The translations under genes were made by a program, and so were the position numbers. This document shows, in pieces, positions 35,518 through 45,510 of a DNA stretch of 64,000 nucleotides (the stretch's first letter is position 1; each line of letters opens with the position of its first letter). Origin of the DNA: Methylocapsa sp. S129. Lineage in GTDB: Bacteria > Pseudomonadota > Alphaproteobacteria > Rhizobiales > Beijerinckiaceae. Below the pieces are notes generated by a model that saw only the letters and a program-made list of their open reading frames with translations, ran no database searches and was not told where the DNA came from. The DNA is taken from the NCBI RefSeq assembly GCF_009765995.1, contig NZ_LMUI01000029.1, forward strand, positions 75,921 to 139,920, in the 5' to 3' direction.

Positions 35518-38393
35518 GCGGCGCGGCGAATCCATCGGCTGGGATATTCAGCACTCGCGAATTCATCGCGAGGAGGCGGACCGCTTCCTCGGACGGGGAG
35601 GGCGCCGCCGTGCCGGATGGTGGCCGCGGTACATCGGCCAATGCAGCGAGGAATTCGGCGGGAAGGGCCTTTGAGTCCCCGAGGTCAGATCTGACGCCGT
35701 CGATGACGCCCTCGACGGGTTTTATGGTGTCGAGCGGTTTTGGCGCCGTGGCGCCAGTGGAGGACGACGAGCCTTTTCGTCGCGCGCCAGGGGCAGGCGG
35801 GGCGGGCGGCGGTCGAGGCGGCCGGAAAGGGAAGGGTAGCTCCCTTACCGTCGGCGCCACTCGATCGCAGGCGACGCAACCTTCTGGAACTAGGAGCCCT
35901 AGCGACAAGACGCGGGCGCTCGCGTCGGGATCGCAAGCGGCGGTCGTCAAACTTGCGAGCTTCGCGTCGGGCCGCAGCCGGATGGGCGCATTGGTGCGAT
36001 ATCAGAGCCGCGAGGGGGAAATCCCGCTGGAGCGGGAGGACGGATCGAAGGTCGAGGGCATGGCCGCGCTGAACGCGCTCGTTGCCCAATGGGCCAGGGA
36101 GACACCCAGCCAGGAGCCGTCGAAGGACGTGATGTCGTTCACGGCCACGGTCGCTGAGGCGTTGGAGCCCGACGCGGTCCAAGCGGCGTTGGGTCTGGCA
36201 TTGAGTGGTCATCGCTATGTCTGGCGGGTGGAGGAAGGGGAAGGGAAGACCCTTGTTCATGTCGTGACCTCGGCCGCCAGCACGCGGCGCGACGAGGACG
36301 GGCGGTCCCAGCGCATCTTCGACAACAATAAATCGGTCGGCGCCCTGCATGATCGTCTGGACGCGGCGTTCGGCTCGGACGTTGAACTCAAGGAACGAGG
36401 CTGGGGACACGGGGTGGAGGGCGTGGCGCGCCATCTTCGCCGCTTGACGCGCGATGGCGACAAGCCGGCTGCGGCGTCCGGCGGGCGGGTCCTGGACGGC
36501 CGCGAGGCCAACCTGGAGGAAGCGAATTCGTGGAAACGATCGCTTCGATCGCGGGAGCCGCGTGACACGGCGCATATCATTCTCAGCGCCAAGGCTGGAA
36601 CGCCGCAAGAGACCTTCGTCGACGCAGCGCGGGCGACATTGGCGCGGGAGTTCGCCGGTCACAAATACGCCTTCGCCCTGCACACGGACAAACGCCACAT
36701 TCACGTCCACGCAATCGTGCGCATGGACAATGCCGAGGGAAAACGGCTGCATCCCAATATCGCGGATTTTCGTCATTGGCGCGAGACGCTAGCCGAAGAA
36801 GCTCGGCGCCGTCACATTCCGATGGAGGAACTGCGACGGTTCGAACAGGCCAATGCGCCGGCCTATAAGCTCAAAGACGTCAGCATGACCGAGCGGGGCG
36901 AGGCGACCGAGGCGCAGCACAGACGCCTGGAGGCGGCGGGTCGCACTTGGAATCGCGCCAAGGGCGGCTGGGAGCCGGTCGAGCGTAGCGTTCACATTCC
37001 GAGCCGGGCGGAGGGACGTCGGCGCGCGCACGAAACCGCGCATCAATGGCGCGCGATGAGCGACGGTCCGCAATTTTCGCCGGAGCCGCCGTTGAGTTCG
37101 GACGCGTTACGTCTTTACCGTGCCGAGAAACCGGATCAGCCACGACGTGCCGCGCCGCTATTTACGAACGATCGGGCGAAGGCCGAGGCCATGGCGGCGT
37201 CGCGAGACGCGAAGCTGTTCTACGTCGACGTTCCGAAATCTCGGCTGGAGGAGATCAAACGGTCGCGCTCCGAACCGACAAGCGTGTTTGTCGTCAGCGC
37301 CGCCTTGGCTTCTGATGCGCGTGAATTTGTTCGAGCAAGCGACAACAAAATCCGTATTATCGCGACCGAGCGAGCACGCCGAGCAGCCATCGAAAGCACC
37401 GGCGCTGAGATAGGCAGATTGGGTCGAACTTTAAGGGATCCCGAAATGAGAACTGTCGAGAGTTTGACCGCCACCCGAGCTTCGCTTGAGGCGCTCTTCA
37501 ACGAGGCGCTGCCTTTGCTTCCCGAGGCCGACCAAACGGGCTGGGTCAAGCAGAAAACCGACATGCTTGCCTCGACCGACAGGCTGATCGAGACGAACCG
37601 ACGCCTTGAGGCCAATCGCGCCGACATCCGGGGTGAGACTTTCGACGAGCCGAAGCCGCGGGATGTCGGGCTTGGATTCTCCTCCGAATTGAGGGATGGC
37701 GAGGTCCGTTATATCAGGCGCGACGCGGCGACCGATCGACACGAGGTCGCTTTCGTCGACAGAGGCGATCGCGTTGACGTCCGCGACTGGACCAATCGCG
37801 AAATCGTTTTGGCGGCCTTAACGCTTGCCGCACAGAAATGGGAGACCGTCAGCGTCAACGGCGCCGAAAGCTATAGGGCGATTGTCGTCGAACTCGCGGT
37901 CGAGCACGGCTTCTCTATAGGCAATCCCGAGCTGCAGGACAGGCTTGCAACGGAGCAACAGCGCATCGCCGAGCGTCGGGAGCGCGGCGAGATATCCACC
38001 GAGGGACGCGCACCCTCTTCTCCACCCGTCCGCACGCCGGGTGAGACACAAATCGCTCTCGATGAGGTTCGCCACGCGACGGAGCGCGAGGCCGAGCGCG
38101 AAACCCGGCAGGCGATTGAAGCGCGCCACCTTGGTGAAACGACGCCGGCATCGGGGTCGGCCGAGCATCCGTATCGGTCGGCTCAGGAGGCGCGTACAGC
38201 GCGCGATGCCGCGCGCTCGATGGAGAATAATCCGGACAGGCCGACGCCAACGGAGCCTGGACAGAGTCAAAGGATTCAGGAGCTGGCGCGCGAGCAGAAG
38301 TCCTATCTTGAGCAAGCGCGTGCTTTCAACGAGGAAGAGACGGCCAGAAGCCGGCGCGAGGACAAAGACAAATCGGATGAGGAAGAGCGCTGA
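35514..38393 (+). CDS. VirD2/TraI-type relaxase with C-terminal LPD7 domain
   Basis: I set the start at the ATG at 35514, overlapping the previous stop as ATGA; the product is 959 residues. The metal-binding motif HTDKRHIHVHAIVRMD (H390-H399) marks the relaxase domain, preceded by TAHIILSAKAGTPQETFVDA. Residues 720-815 (EVRYIRRDAATDRHEVAFVD, then REIVLAALTLAAQKW) match the LPD7 domain often found at the end of plasmid relaxases. The N-terminal 130 residues are low complexity. The enzyme should nick oriT, remain bound to the 5' end and pass through the VirB channel. Confidence 0.85.
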   Translation: MSGAANPSAGIFSTREFIARRRTASSDGEGAAVPDGGRGTSANAARNSAGRAFESPRSDLTPSMTPSTGFMVSSGFGAVAPVEDDEPFRRAPGAGGAGGGRGGRKGKGSSLTVGATRSQATQPSGTRSPSDKTRALASGSQAAVVKLASFASGRSRMGALVRYQSREGEIPLEREDGSKVEGMAALNALVAQWARETPSQEPSKDVMSFTATVAEALEPDAVQAALGLALSGHRYVWRVEEGEGKTLVHVVTSAASTRRDEDGRSQRIFDNNKSVGALHDRLDAAFGSDVELKERGWGHGVEGVARHLRRLTRDGDKPAAASGGRVLDGREANLEEANSWKRSLRSREPRDTAHIILSAKAGTPQETFVDAARATLAREFAGHKYAFALHTDKRHIHVHAIVRMDNAEGKRLHPNIADFRHWRETLAEEARRRHIPMEELRRFEQANAPAYKLKDVSMTERGEATEAQHRRLEAAGRTWNRAKGGWEPVERSVHIPSRAEGRRRAHETAHQWRAMSDGPQFSPEPPLSSDALRLYRAEKPDQPRRAAPLFTNDRAKAEAMAASRDAKLFYVDVPKSRLEEIKRSRSEPTSVFVVSAALASDAREFVRASDNKIRIIATERARRAAIESTGAEIGRLGRTLRDPEMRTVESLTATRASLEALFNEALPLLPEADQTGWVKQKTDMLASTDRLIETNRRLEANRADIRGETFDEPKPRDVGLGFSSELRDGEVRYIRRDAATDRHEVAFVDRGDRVDVRDWTNREIVLAALTLAAQKWETVSVNGAESYRAIVVELAVEHGFSIGNPELQDRLATEQQRIAERRERGEISTEGRAPSSPPVRTPGETQIALDEVRHATEREAERETRQAIEARHLGETTPASGSAEHPYRSAQEARTARDAARSMENNPDRPTPTEPGQSQRIQELAREQKSYLEQARAFNEEETARSRREDKDKSDEEER

Positions 38394-38746
38394 AAGCGAA
38401 ACTTGCAGGCGGCCGAGCCATTGCCGGTGCCCAAACCGGTTGCGAATTCGCAAAGGTTGTTGAGAGAACCATGACAACGCCGGATCGATGGTGCACGTGT
38501 TTGGCCCACTGGCAATGCTGGCTCTCCCACCGATAACATCGGCCGTATCTTGACCGAGATCGGCCGACTTCGCAAAGCTCCTTAGCCTCGCTTCGTTGGC
38601 ATGGACTCGCGGAGCGTGGAATGGTCGTGCCAATATGTAGCCGCGCGTTGCCATTCAACACGCGGGTCTTCGATGTCCGGTGATTCCTTCCGAGGTCCAA
38701 TGCGAAGCGGCGAAGTCGTTCAAGACCCCTAACAGGCGGATTTCAT
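38394..38746. other. 350 bp between relaxase and cargo, no gene seen
   Basis: No reading frame with a start, ribosome binding site and motif is visible. The promoter of the plus-strand cargo gene should lie near the right end. No clear terminator follows the relaxase. Confidence 0.35.
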
Positions 38747-39859
38747 ATGCTCGACCTTTTTACGCCGCTCCGCCCTGAAACAACTCTTCACCCGAACTTC
38801 GTGAGCTTGCGAGATTCACATATGTCGGCGCCAGCCCGTGGCATGATGGCGAGAATTTGCGAAGACTTCGTAGACCCAGATGGCAATTTTGTTGAGCAGT
38901 TTCAGACCTTCGGTTTTGACGCGCGGACCTTCGAGATGTTTCTCTACGCGATGTTTAGAGAGAGTGGACACGTTGTAGACCGATCGCACGCGCGCCCGGA
39001 TTTTGGGCTGGCTCGAGACGGCATCCGAGCGTGGGTCGAAGCCGTGACAGTCGGGCAGCCGCCGACAGGGGTGATCCAGCCATATCGCATTTTCCCGGAG
39101 CTAAGGGATACCGACCAGCAGCAGGAATATCTGCGTAACGAGACCGTCATTCGCTTCGGTAGTCCGCTCTACACGAAGCTTCGGAGGAGGTACTGGGAGT
39201 TACCGCACGTCGCAGGCCAGCCTCTCGTCCTTGCGATCCAAAGTTTCCACGGTGCTGGCTCACTTGCTATTTCGTCGTCTCCGCTCGCGACGTACTTGTT
39301 TGGACTCGACGGCAAGTGGTTCCACGATGCGGCGGGCAATCTTGTCATCACGAACGAGCCAGTGGTCGAGCATCGGTTGGGCCTCAAGAGAATACCCTCC
39401 GGCTTCTTCGCCCAACCCGACACGGAAAACATATCGGCCGTCCTCTTCTCCAACACGGGTACGCACGCCAAATTTAACCGCATGGGGCAGCAAGGAGCCT
39501 TTCGAAGTCCAGGGTTACGAATGCTCAGGTGGGGGACCTGTCACCGCCATGATCCCAATGCGACAATACCCGCACCGTTCCTGATGGAGGTTGGGGACCC
39601 CGACGAAGGTCAAGAGACATGGCGCGAAGGTACAGTCCTCATTCGCAATCCTAACGCGCTGCACCCGTTGCCCCCTGAGTGGCTTGGCGCAGGCGCTGAG
39701 GACGATCTTGACGACGGTCAAGTCGTCACTACGTTCTCCGAGCCGTTCCTCCCTTTCTTTTCAATAACTGAGAACTTCGACTCGACCGTGCCTGACACTG
39801 CGGTACGTGCGCGGGCTAGGGACATCGAGGCATCGTTGATCGAGACATTCCCGCCGTAG
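38747..39859 (+). CDS. putative PD-(D/E)XK-like protein of unknown function
   Basis: The 370-residue soluble protein contains [20 protein letters not shown], then [20 protein letters not shown] with AVTV. The spacing PDF...WVEAVT resembles the aspartate and E-x-K/T core of restriction-endonuclease-like folds. The long C-terminal part ([15 protein letters not shown] and on) is unrecognised. I recall similar proteins widely in Rhizobiales without known function. It converges on a nuclease-STAND gene, and the pair lies between relaxase and virD4, so a defence role is plausible. Confidence 0.5.
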   Translation: MLDLFTPLRPETTLHPNFVSLRDSHMSAPARGMMARICEDFVDPDGNFVEQFQTFGFDARTFEMFLYAMFRESGHVVDRSHARPDFGLARDGIRAWVEAVTVGQPPTGVIQPYRIFPELRDTDQQQEYLRNETVIRFGSPLYTKLRRRYWELPHVAGQPLVLAIQSFHGAGSLAISSSPLATYLFGLDGKWFHDAAGNLVITNEPVVEHRLGLKRIPSGFFAQPDTENISAVLFSNTGTHAKFNRMGQQGAFRSPGLRMLRWGTCHRHDPNATIPAPFLMEVGDPDEGQETWREGTVLIRNPNALHPLPPEWLGAGAEDDLDDGQVVTTFSEPFLPFFSITENFDSTVPDTAVRARARDIEASLIETFPP

Positions 39860-39964
39860 CGGCTTCCGTCCCTTGAAATGTCTTCGATCGCCGAAGACGC
39901 TTCGTGCAGGAGAGTTGTCGGAGCCGTTCGCGCTTGCTCTCTCACCTGGCACTAATGCGCAGTG

Positions 39965-42736
39965 TCAAGCGTCCAGCCAGCGTAAGAGGCGCTCGCGCGT
40001 TGAGGCTGCACGAGCTGTAGGGGCCGATGTGCCGCGAAGCAGGCGCTTGACGCGGGCACGTTGATCGGCGGACACTTGCACGCTGTCGCCGCGGTGCAGT
40101 GCCACGCGCATCAAACCAAGCCAGAGCTGGATTTCATGTGTGCCGAGTTGCCCCGCCATATCTTTTCTGACGCGGCTTGCGACGAGCCGTTCGAGCGTCT
40201 CCGACGTCGGCCAGCGCAAATTCGTGGGCGCGTCCAGGCTGGGCAGGATCTCCGCCGCGGACCCAAATAGCGCAATCGCCCGAACCGTTGGCTCGGATGC
40301 CTCGTCCATCGGGGCAGAAAGAAGTTGTCTCTGCACGCGAGAGGCTATGTCTAGGCTTGGGAGAAGTTGGAGAAGTTCATCCGTCAAATGATTGCTCAAC
40401 GAAAGAAGAGCGCCGGAGAGATCGCCCACATGTGTTTCAGCTATTGCTCGGGCAAGCCATGACGAAAGCGATAGCTGCTGCATCATGAGACGAATCGCGA
40501 CGGCCCGCTCCTCCTCGGCACCGATGCCGCAAGTTCGCAGGATATGCGAGAGATGCGCCATATCGGCGTGAATCCATTGACGGGCATCGGCTCGCAGAAC
40601 TATCGCATCCGCCGGACCTCGCGCCAGCTCTGGGCGACCGTGACGTTCAAAATAGCGGATCGCTCCGACGGTCTGGGTTGCCCATGCAATGGGTGCGAAT
40701 CGCGACTGTGTTGTATTCCAAGCGTCGGCGTCGATCGCTGCGAGTATTGCACTACCCGCGGGATGCGCCTTCAAGAAGGAAGTTGCAGTATGGCATCGCG
40801 TCGCGCCAATCATTGAAACAAGCATTCGCACGTGTTTCGGAGCTTCGGCCAGCCGCACCGTCTGGGCCGTGACGCGGGTCAGACCTCGGTTGTGCACCGT
40901 ATTGAGCAGGGGCAGCCAACTATCCGCGCTTCGCGCGTCCGTGAGAAGTTGTTCGAAATAAGGACTTTCAGCGAGCGCGTCATCGACTTGCTGCGATGGT
41001 AAGGTTCTCGTCGCGACAAGCCAGCGCGCAACGGTCACAATATCCTGAAGCGAATAACATGAGACGATCCACGAGCCGTCGATCCCCAATTCCGCCACCA
41101 ATCGCTCCAGTTTGGTCCGTTCAGATTTGGTCGGAGCCTGAGAAGCAAGCCGAAGTCCTAGCGCGGCGCTCTGAGATCCGGCGGTTAGCCGCTCTCCTTC
41201 GCCTCGGTCCCGCATTCCGGCCGCCGTAGTCAACAAAGCGCCAAGTGCCGGGTGAGCGAGCCTGTGCTGCTTTCGGCGCTCCATCCCGATCCAATCACTC
41301 AGGACCAAGCCTTCCAGGTTGCATACGGGAAAGCCCTTTTCAGGGTGAGGTAGACATGCGTCGGGACAGGGCACCTCGACAATCTCGGTGGCGGCAATCC
41401 TTAGGAGGTTTGCTCTTTCGCAATGATCGGCCAACACATTCAGATAGCGCGCGCGTACTCCTTCCACAGCGTCAGTCTCTCGCAGGGTCAGGTCCCCTGC
41501 AGCGAGGGGCGTCAGTCGATTTGCCACAGCAGCGCTAAACGCGATTAGGTCAGCACTTGTGTATGGTTCATCTGGAGGACCACCAAAGGTTGCGAGCCAC
41601 TCGTCGGCCTGCGACTCGGAAATCGGTGGCACAGCGCGCCCAGCGCGCTCCAGCAATCGACGCACGACTCCGCGAAGCTCGGGCCCACGCGCTCGCAGCA
41701 TAAGAGGTAGGATTCCACTCACTGAGGTGCCGATGTTTGATCGCCGCTCGCGCCCCAAAAGGACGAGTCGCGAGCTCATGCTTCTGCTGGTTGCCCGCCA
41801 TTCTATGAACAGTTCCTCAACGAGACCCTCCGCGAGGTGGATGTTGTCGAGTGCGAAAATGACTCCCGGACCCGCCAGCGCTGCAAATTCGTTGATCACG
41901 TCGCTCCGAAAGAGATCGGAATTCTCCTCAGCCGCGATGATATCTGCGTAGAATAGTGGGAAGGGCACAATCTGAGGGTGAATCGCGAGGAGTTCGATCA
42001 GCGTTGTCTTGCCGGCAGCGCCGTGACCGCGGACGAGAGCAACACCGTCGAGCTCAAGAGCTCGTATCATGTCGAGCATAATCGCCGGCGCAAAGACGCG
42101 ATTGTTCTCGAAATCCTCGAGTGTAGGCTGCCAAGCGTTGTGAGCTAGTTGCGCAGCCCCTGGCCGCAAAAGCCGAAAGCGGGTAGGCGCGCTTATGTGG
42201 AGAATGGTTTCTCGAATCCGCGCGCATTCGGCGCGCAGCAAGGCTGTGACGAGGTGAATCCCGACTAAGATGGCAATGTCTCGAGCTTCAATCCCAAGCG
42301 CTTGGAATTTCGTTTTCCAGGAAGAGAGTTCCTCATCCGTTACCGAGTGGTCCGGGTAGCCGCCGACAAAGAAATAGCCTGCAAGCTTGCGCCCGACAGC
42401 GCCGCAGCCTTTTTCATAGTCTTCTGCAATGTGGCTGGCCCAGCTTGATTTCTGTCGCGTAGCCTCGATGGCATAAATTCGGCCGTTGGGCGCCTCGGCG
42501 TACGCATCGGGCCAACCCTTTGTGGTCTGGTCCTCGATGTTTCGTCCGCGAACGACGAGAGTGGAGGCGTTGAAAATGTCGGGTCTTAGAACGAGCGCGA
42601 GTTGTTCGGCCAGTTTCTGGAGGTCCACGGCAGAAAGACGACGGAGCCCGGCTTCTATCGCTGTCTGCAAAGCTCTTTGATCTTGTGCCACCTTTGTCCT
42701 TAACCTGCGTGGCAGAGCCCTGGAGAGATTATTCAA
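39965..42736 (-). CDS. nuclease-STAND NTPase (Avs-like defence protein)
   Basis: The protein is 923 residues long. The N-terminal domain has a restriction-endonuclease-like core, GWPDAYAEAPNGRIYAIEAT, with D77 and E91 and a nearby lysine. The central P-loop domain has a clean Walker A, GHGAAGKTTL (237-246), and Walker B, GVIFALDNIH with D297; the STAND/AAA-type follow-up is present (RLVLLGRERRSNIG). The C-terminal 400 residues are helical repeats suited to sensing. A nuclease plus STAND NTPase plus helical repeat sensor is the Avs architecture, which recognises phage proteins and then cuts DNA. The exact subfamily cannot be set without comparison. Confidence 0.7.
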   Translation of the reverse strand: MNNLSRALPRRLRTKVAQDQRALQTAIEAGLRRLSAVDLQKLAEQLALVLRPDIFNASTLVVRGRNIEDQTTKGWPDAYAEAPNGRIYAIEATRQKSSWASHIAEDYEKGCGAVGRKLAGYFFVGGYPDHSVTDEELSSWKTKFQALGIEARDIAILVGIHLVTALLRAECARIRETILHISAPTRFRLLRPGAAQLAHNAWQPTLEDFENNRVFAPAIMLDMIRALELDGVALVRGHGAAGKTTLIELLAIHPQIVPFPLFYADIIAAEENSDLFRSDVINEFAALAGPGVIFALDNIHLAEGLVEELFIEWRATSRSMSSRLVLLGRERRSNIGTSVSGILPLMLRARGPELRGVVRRLLERAGRAVPPISESQADEWLATFGGPPDEPYTSADLIAFSAAVANRLTPLAAGDLTLRETDAVEGVRARYLNVLADHCERANLLRIAATEIVEVPCPDACLPHPEKGFPVCNLEGLVLSDWIGMERRKQHRLAHPALGALLTTAAGMRDRGEGERLTAGSQSAALGLRLASQAPTKSERTKLERLVAELGIDGSWIVSCYSLQDIVTVARWLVATRTLPSQQVDDALAESPYFEQLLTDARSADSWLPLLNTVHNRGLTRVTAQTVRLAEAPKHVRMLVSMIGATRCHTATSFLKAHPAGSAILAAIDADAWNTTQSRFAPIAWATQTVGAIRYFERHGRPELARGPADAIVLRADARQWIHADMAHLSHILRTCGIGAEEERAVAIRLMMQQLSLSSWLARAIAETHVGDLSGALLSLSNHLTDELLQLLPSLDIASRVQRQLLSAPMDEASEPTVRAIALFGSAAEILPSLDAPTNLRWPTSETLERLVASRVRKDMAGQLGTHEIQLWLGLMRVALHRGDSVQVSADQRARVKRLLRGTSAPTARAASTRERLLRWLDA

Positions 42737-42855
42737 CTACAGAGCAACTACTCGTTTGCTATGCCAAAACCACGTTCCGGCGAACACCGCGATCGAAATA
42801 ATCTGCGCTCGGGCAACCTGCCAGAATTCTGCGCGTCTCGAGGTGCAGAGTAGCA

Positions 42856-42872
42856 GTCTCCCTCAGGGAGAC
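42856..42872 (-). terminator. hairpin after virD4
   Basis: A 7-bp stem (GTCTCCC and GGGAGAC) with a three-base loop lies 29 bases beyond the virD4 stop on the minus strand. No U tract follows. It may end the virB-virD4 transcript. Confidence 0.4.
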
Positions 42873-42900
42873 CAATGACGACCAGTCGCGATTCCGGGAA

Positions 42901-45510
42901 TCAAAGGCGCTCTTCCGGCTGGAGCCCGTGAACCGGAGGAAGCGATCGATTCCGGTTTCGTGCCCTCGGGCGCTTGGCACGGCCAGGACCGCTCAGCGTA
43001 TTCTCCCGGCGATCCTCATCGGAAAGGGAGGCGCGCGCCTTCGCAAAGGCTTCGCCAATCCGCGTCAGTGCGGCCTTCTTGGCCATCGAGTCGGCCGCCT
43101 TCGCTGCGGAGGCAAGCGTCATCTCGGCGGAAGCGACGATCTCAACGACGATGGATGATTCTTGCTGGTCCATTTGAATTGCCGCTCTGTGGTGGTCGGG
43201 TCCCTCCGATGCGGCCACCGAAGGTCGGTCGGCGTCGCCGTCGGTTGCGGGCGCGTCCCCCATCGACGCGAGAACCGCATTTCCGGCCGCGATGAGCTGG
43301 GCCGCAGCTCCTCGTCTCTGGAGAGCCGAACGCGTCTTACGTTCCCTGATCGCATGACGCATCGCCAAGACGTCGCGTCGCACTTCGGCGACTGCGGATA
43401 GCGCCTTGCGGCGATGGCGATCCCATCCGAACAGCCCCCGCGATCCTCTGAGCACGCCGTAGATTTCCGGGTTCGTGCGCAGATTGAAGGCGATGGTCGC
43501 CGTCTGGTCGTCGGCCTCGGCACGCATGGCTTCGTCCACCACTGTGCGAAGTCGCCAGCCGTCCTCATAGGCAAGCGCAGCGTTGCGTGCGATTCTAGAG
43601 CGATCCGCCGAGATCTCAGCGAAAGCGTCTTCCGACGCCCCGTCCTGATCGGCGCCGGCACCTTCGCTGCCTGACGCTCCGGTCAGCGACGCCGTTGGAC
43701 TGAGGTCGGATTCAGGCCGGTGATCGGACCAAGCCGAATCCGGATCGCCGGACGCGGGTTTCGGCTTGAATAGCGGCCATTCGCGCGCCAGCGGCACGAC
43801 AGGCACGACGAGCATTCTCTTGAAGGCTTCGCTGGCCGCGACGACCTCACGAAACCGCTTCTCCGTGTAGAAGTTCAACTTGTCGAGGACGACGCCGTAG
43901 TGACCGCGAACCAGAAGCATGGCCTTCTTGTCGTCGAGCCGCTTGGTCATATCCGCCGGCATCAATGGCACGGATTCGTAGCGACTGCTGACTGAGCGAT
44001 TGCCGAACCCCGGACGGTTGCCGGTGTTCCATCCCGAACGCTCGACATAGTGCTTGCCGAAATCCCGCGACACCGAGTCGGCCGTGACGTCGTCGCCGAC
44101 CGCAACGAACAGCTTCACGTCCATATTGCCAAGCAGAGCTTCCCTTGTCGTCTTGCCATAGCGCTCGTCGATCTGGGGAAAGTTCTGCGCGATAATGGCG
44201 ATTCGGAAACCGAACCCGGCGACCAACGGCGCACGGTAGACGATCTCGGGCAACCGCTTGAACTGGTAGAACTCGTCGAGCATGAAGAGGACTTTGTGCG
44301 GCTCGTCCTCGCCGGGCTCCTTGCGCAATAGAACGTCATGAATCTGCTGGATCAGCAGACGGATCAGCGGCTCGACGACGCCAAAATCCGACACCGGCGC
44401 GGCGATGAATATCGAGAAGGGCCTTTTGCGCAATTGCGTGATGTCGAAATCGCTGTGGCTCGTCACATCTGCGAGAAGGCGGTTGTTCCACGCCGCGAGC
44501 GCGGTCGTGATATGAGCCTCGAAAGAGCCGCGCTGCTTGATTTCGCGACCGAGGTGCTGGCGGAACGCGTCGGCGATGAACGAGGGAAGCGTGGGTTCGT
44601 TCTGGAGGATCGTCTTCAGGACGCCGAACAGGGCTTCCCCCGGCTCTCCAGGCTCGCCGACGCTGAACATGCGCAGCACGGAGCGAAGGGTTCGCCGGCC
44701 CGCCATCATCTGGCTGTCCATGACATAGCCGACCATTCCGGCGAAGAGGCTGCGGGCCGTTTCGATCCAGTAGGCGTCGGCTCCTTCGGGCGTCGGCAAC
44801 AGGGTCGCCGCCAATGTGCCGAGATCGGTGGCGCGCGCCGGCCATGGCCGGATGAAGTCGAGCGGGTTCCAGCAATGCGATTCCGGCGAGCCGGGCGCGA
44901 AGAGGAACAGCTCTTGGCCCATCCGCGCGCGGGTTGGGCCGGTCTTGAACCAGTTCTCCATCTTCACGTCGAGAACGATAACTGAGCCTCGCCATTCCAG
45001 AAGATTGGTCATCACGAAGCCGCGGCCCTTGCCGGAACGGGAGGGGCCGTTGACGAAGAAATGACTGTCGCCGCTATAGCGGACGTCTTTGCCGGCGAAT
45101 GTGCCCAAAAGTATCGACATGCCGGGCTGACCATCCAGAAGACCCGCCTTCTTGATGTCGGCTAGAGTCCCCATGCGCGCGCCGTCGTTCGGCGGCTTGA
45201 TCTTCCATGGCTGGACGACGACGGCGTATCCCGCGCCGGCGGCCAACGCGACCTCAATGGCGCTGGCGGTGCTGGCGATCGTCACCGCCTTGTGAATCAG
45301 CGGATGCCCCCAATTGGCGGCGGCCTGCTCGACCGGCAAGGTGAGATCGTGTTTTCCGACAAAAGCGCTCCAGGCGTCCCATCGTTTGAACACCGCGAAG
45401 AAGGCGAGGGCATAATTCCAGGACCATAAGAGCCATAGACCGGTGAGCATCGCGACAAGTACGGCGCAACTGCCAACGATGATCAACGTCAACTTCGCCG
45501 CGCGCATCAT
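42901..45510 (-). CDS. virD4: type IV coupling protein VirD4/TraG
   Basis: The 869-residue protein has N-terminal membrane helices (about 8-40 and 78-100), the Walker A GPSRSGKG at 155-162, and VIVLDVKMENW next to it, plus the later KVLFMLDEFYQFKRLPEIV Walker B region. It is the ATPase that brings the relaxase-DNA complex to the channel. The C-terminal 300 residues after the ATPase core are acidic then helical and are probably substrate or accessory binding. Its start overlaps virB11 as ATGA, so it is the last gene of the operon. Confidence 0.9.
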   Translation of the reverse strand: MMRAAKLTLIIVGSCAVLVAMLTGLWLLWSWNYALAFFAVFKRWDAWSAFVGKHDLTLPVEQAAANWGHPLIHKAVTIASTASAIEVALAAGAGYAVVVQPWKIKPPNDGARMGTLADIKKAGLLDGQPGMSILLGTFAGKDVRYSGDSHFFVNGPSRSGKGRGFVMTNLLEWRGSVIVLDVKMENWFKTGPTRARMGQELFLFAPGSPESHCWNPLDFIRPWPARATDLGTLAATLLPTPEGADAYWIETARSLFAGMVGYVMDSQMMAGRRTLRSVLRMFSVGEPGEPGEALFGVLKTILQNEPTLPSFIADAFRQHLGREIKQRGSFEAHITTALAAWNNRLLADVTSHSDFDITQLRKRPFSIFIAAPVSDFGVVEPLIRLLIQQIHDVLLRKEPGEDEPHKVLFMLDEFYQFKRLPEIVYRAPLVAGFGFRIAIIAQNFPQIDERYGKTTREALLGNMDVKLFVAVGDDVTADSVSRDFGKHYVERSGWNTGNRPGFGNRSVSSRYESVPLMPADMTKRLDDKKAMLLVRGHYGVVLDKLNFYTEKRFREVVAASEAFKRMLVVPVVPLAREWPLFKPKPASGDPDSAWSDHRPESDLSPTASLTGASGSEGAGADQDGASEDAFAEISADRSRIARNAALAYEDGWRLRTVVDEAMRAEADDQTATIAFNLRTNPEIYGVLRGSRGLFGWDRHRRKALSAVAEVRRDVLAMRHAIRERKTRSALQRRGAAAQLIAAGNAVLASMGDAPATDGDADRPSVAASEGPDHHRAAIQMDQQESSIVVEIVASAEMTLASAAKAADSMAKKAALTRIGEAFAKARASLSDEDRRENTLSGPGRAKRPRARNRNRSLPPVHGLQPEERL

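Noticed and set aside
35685..36776. Minus-strand frame of 363 residues opposite the relaxase
   Set aside because: The relaxase metal motif on the plus strand defines the real gene; the antisense frame is a GC-rich artefact.
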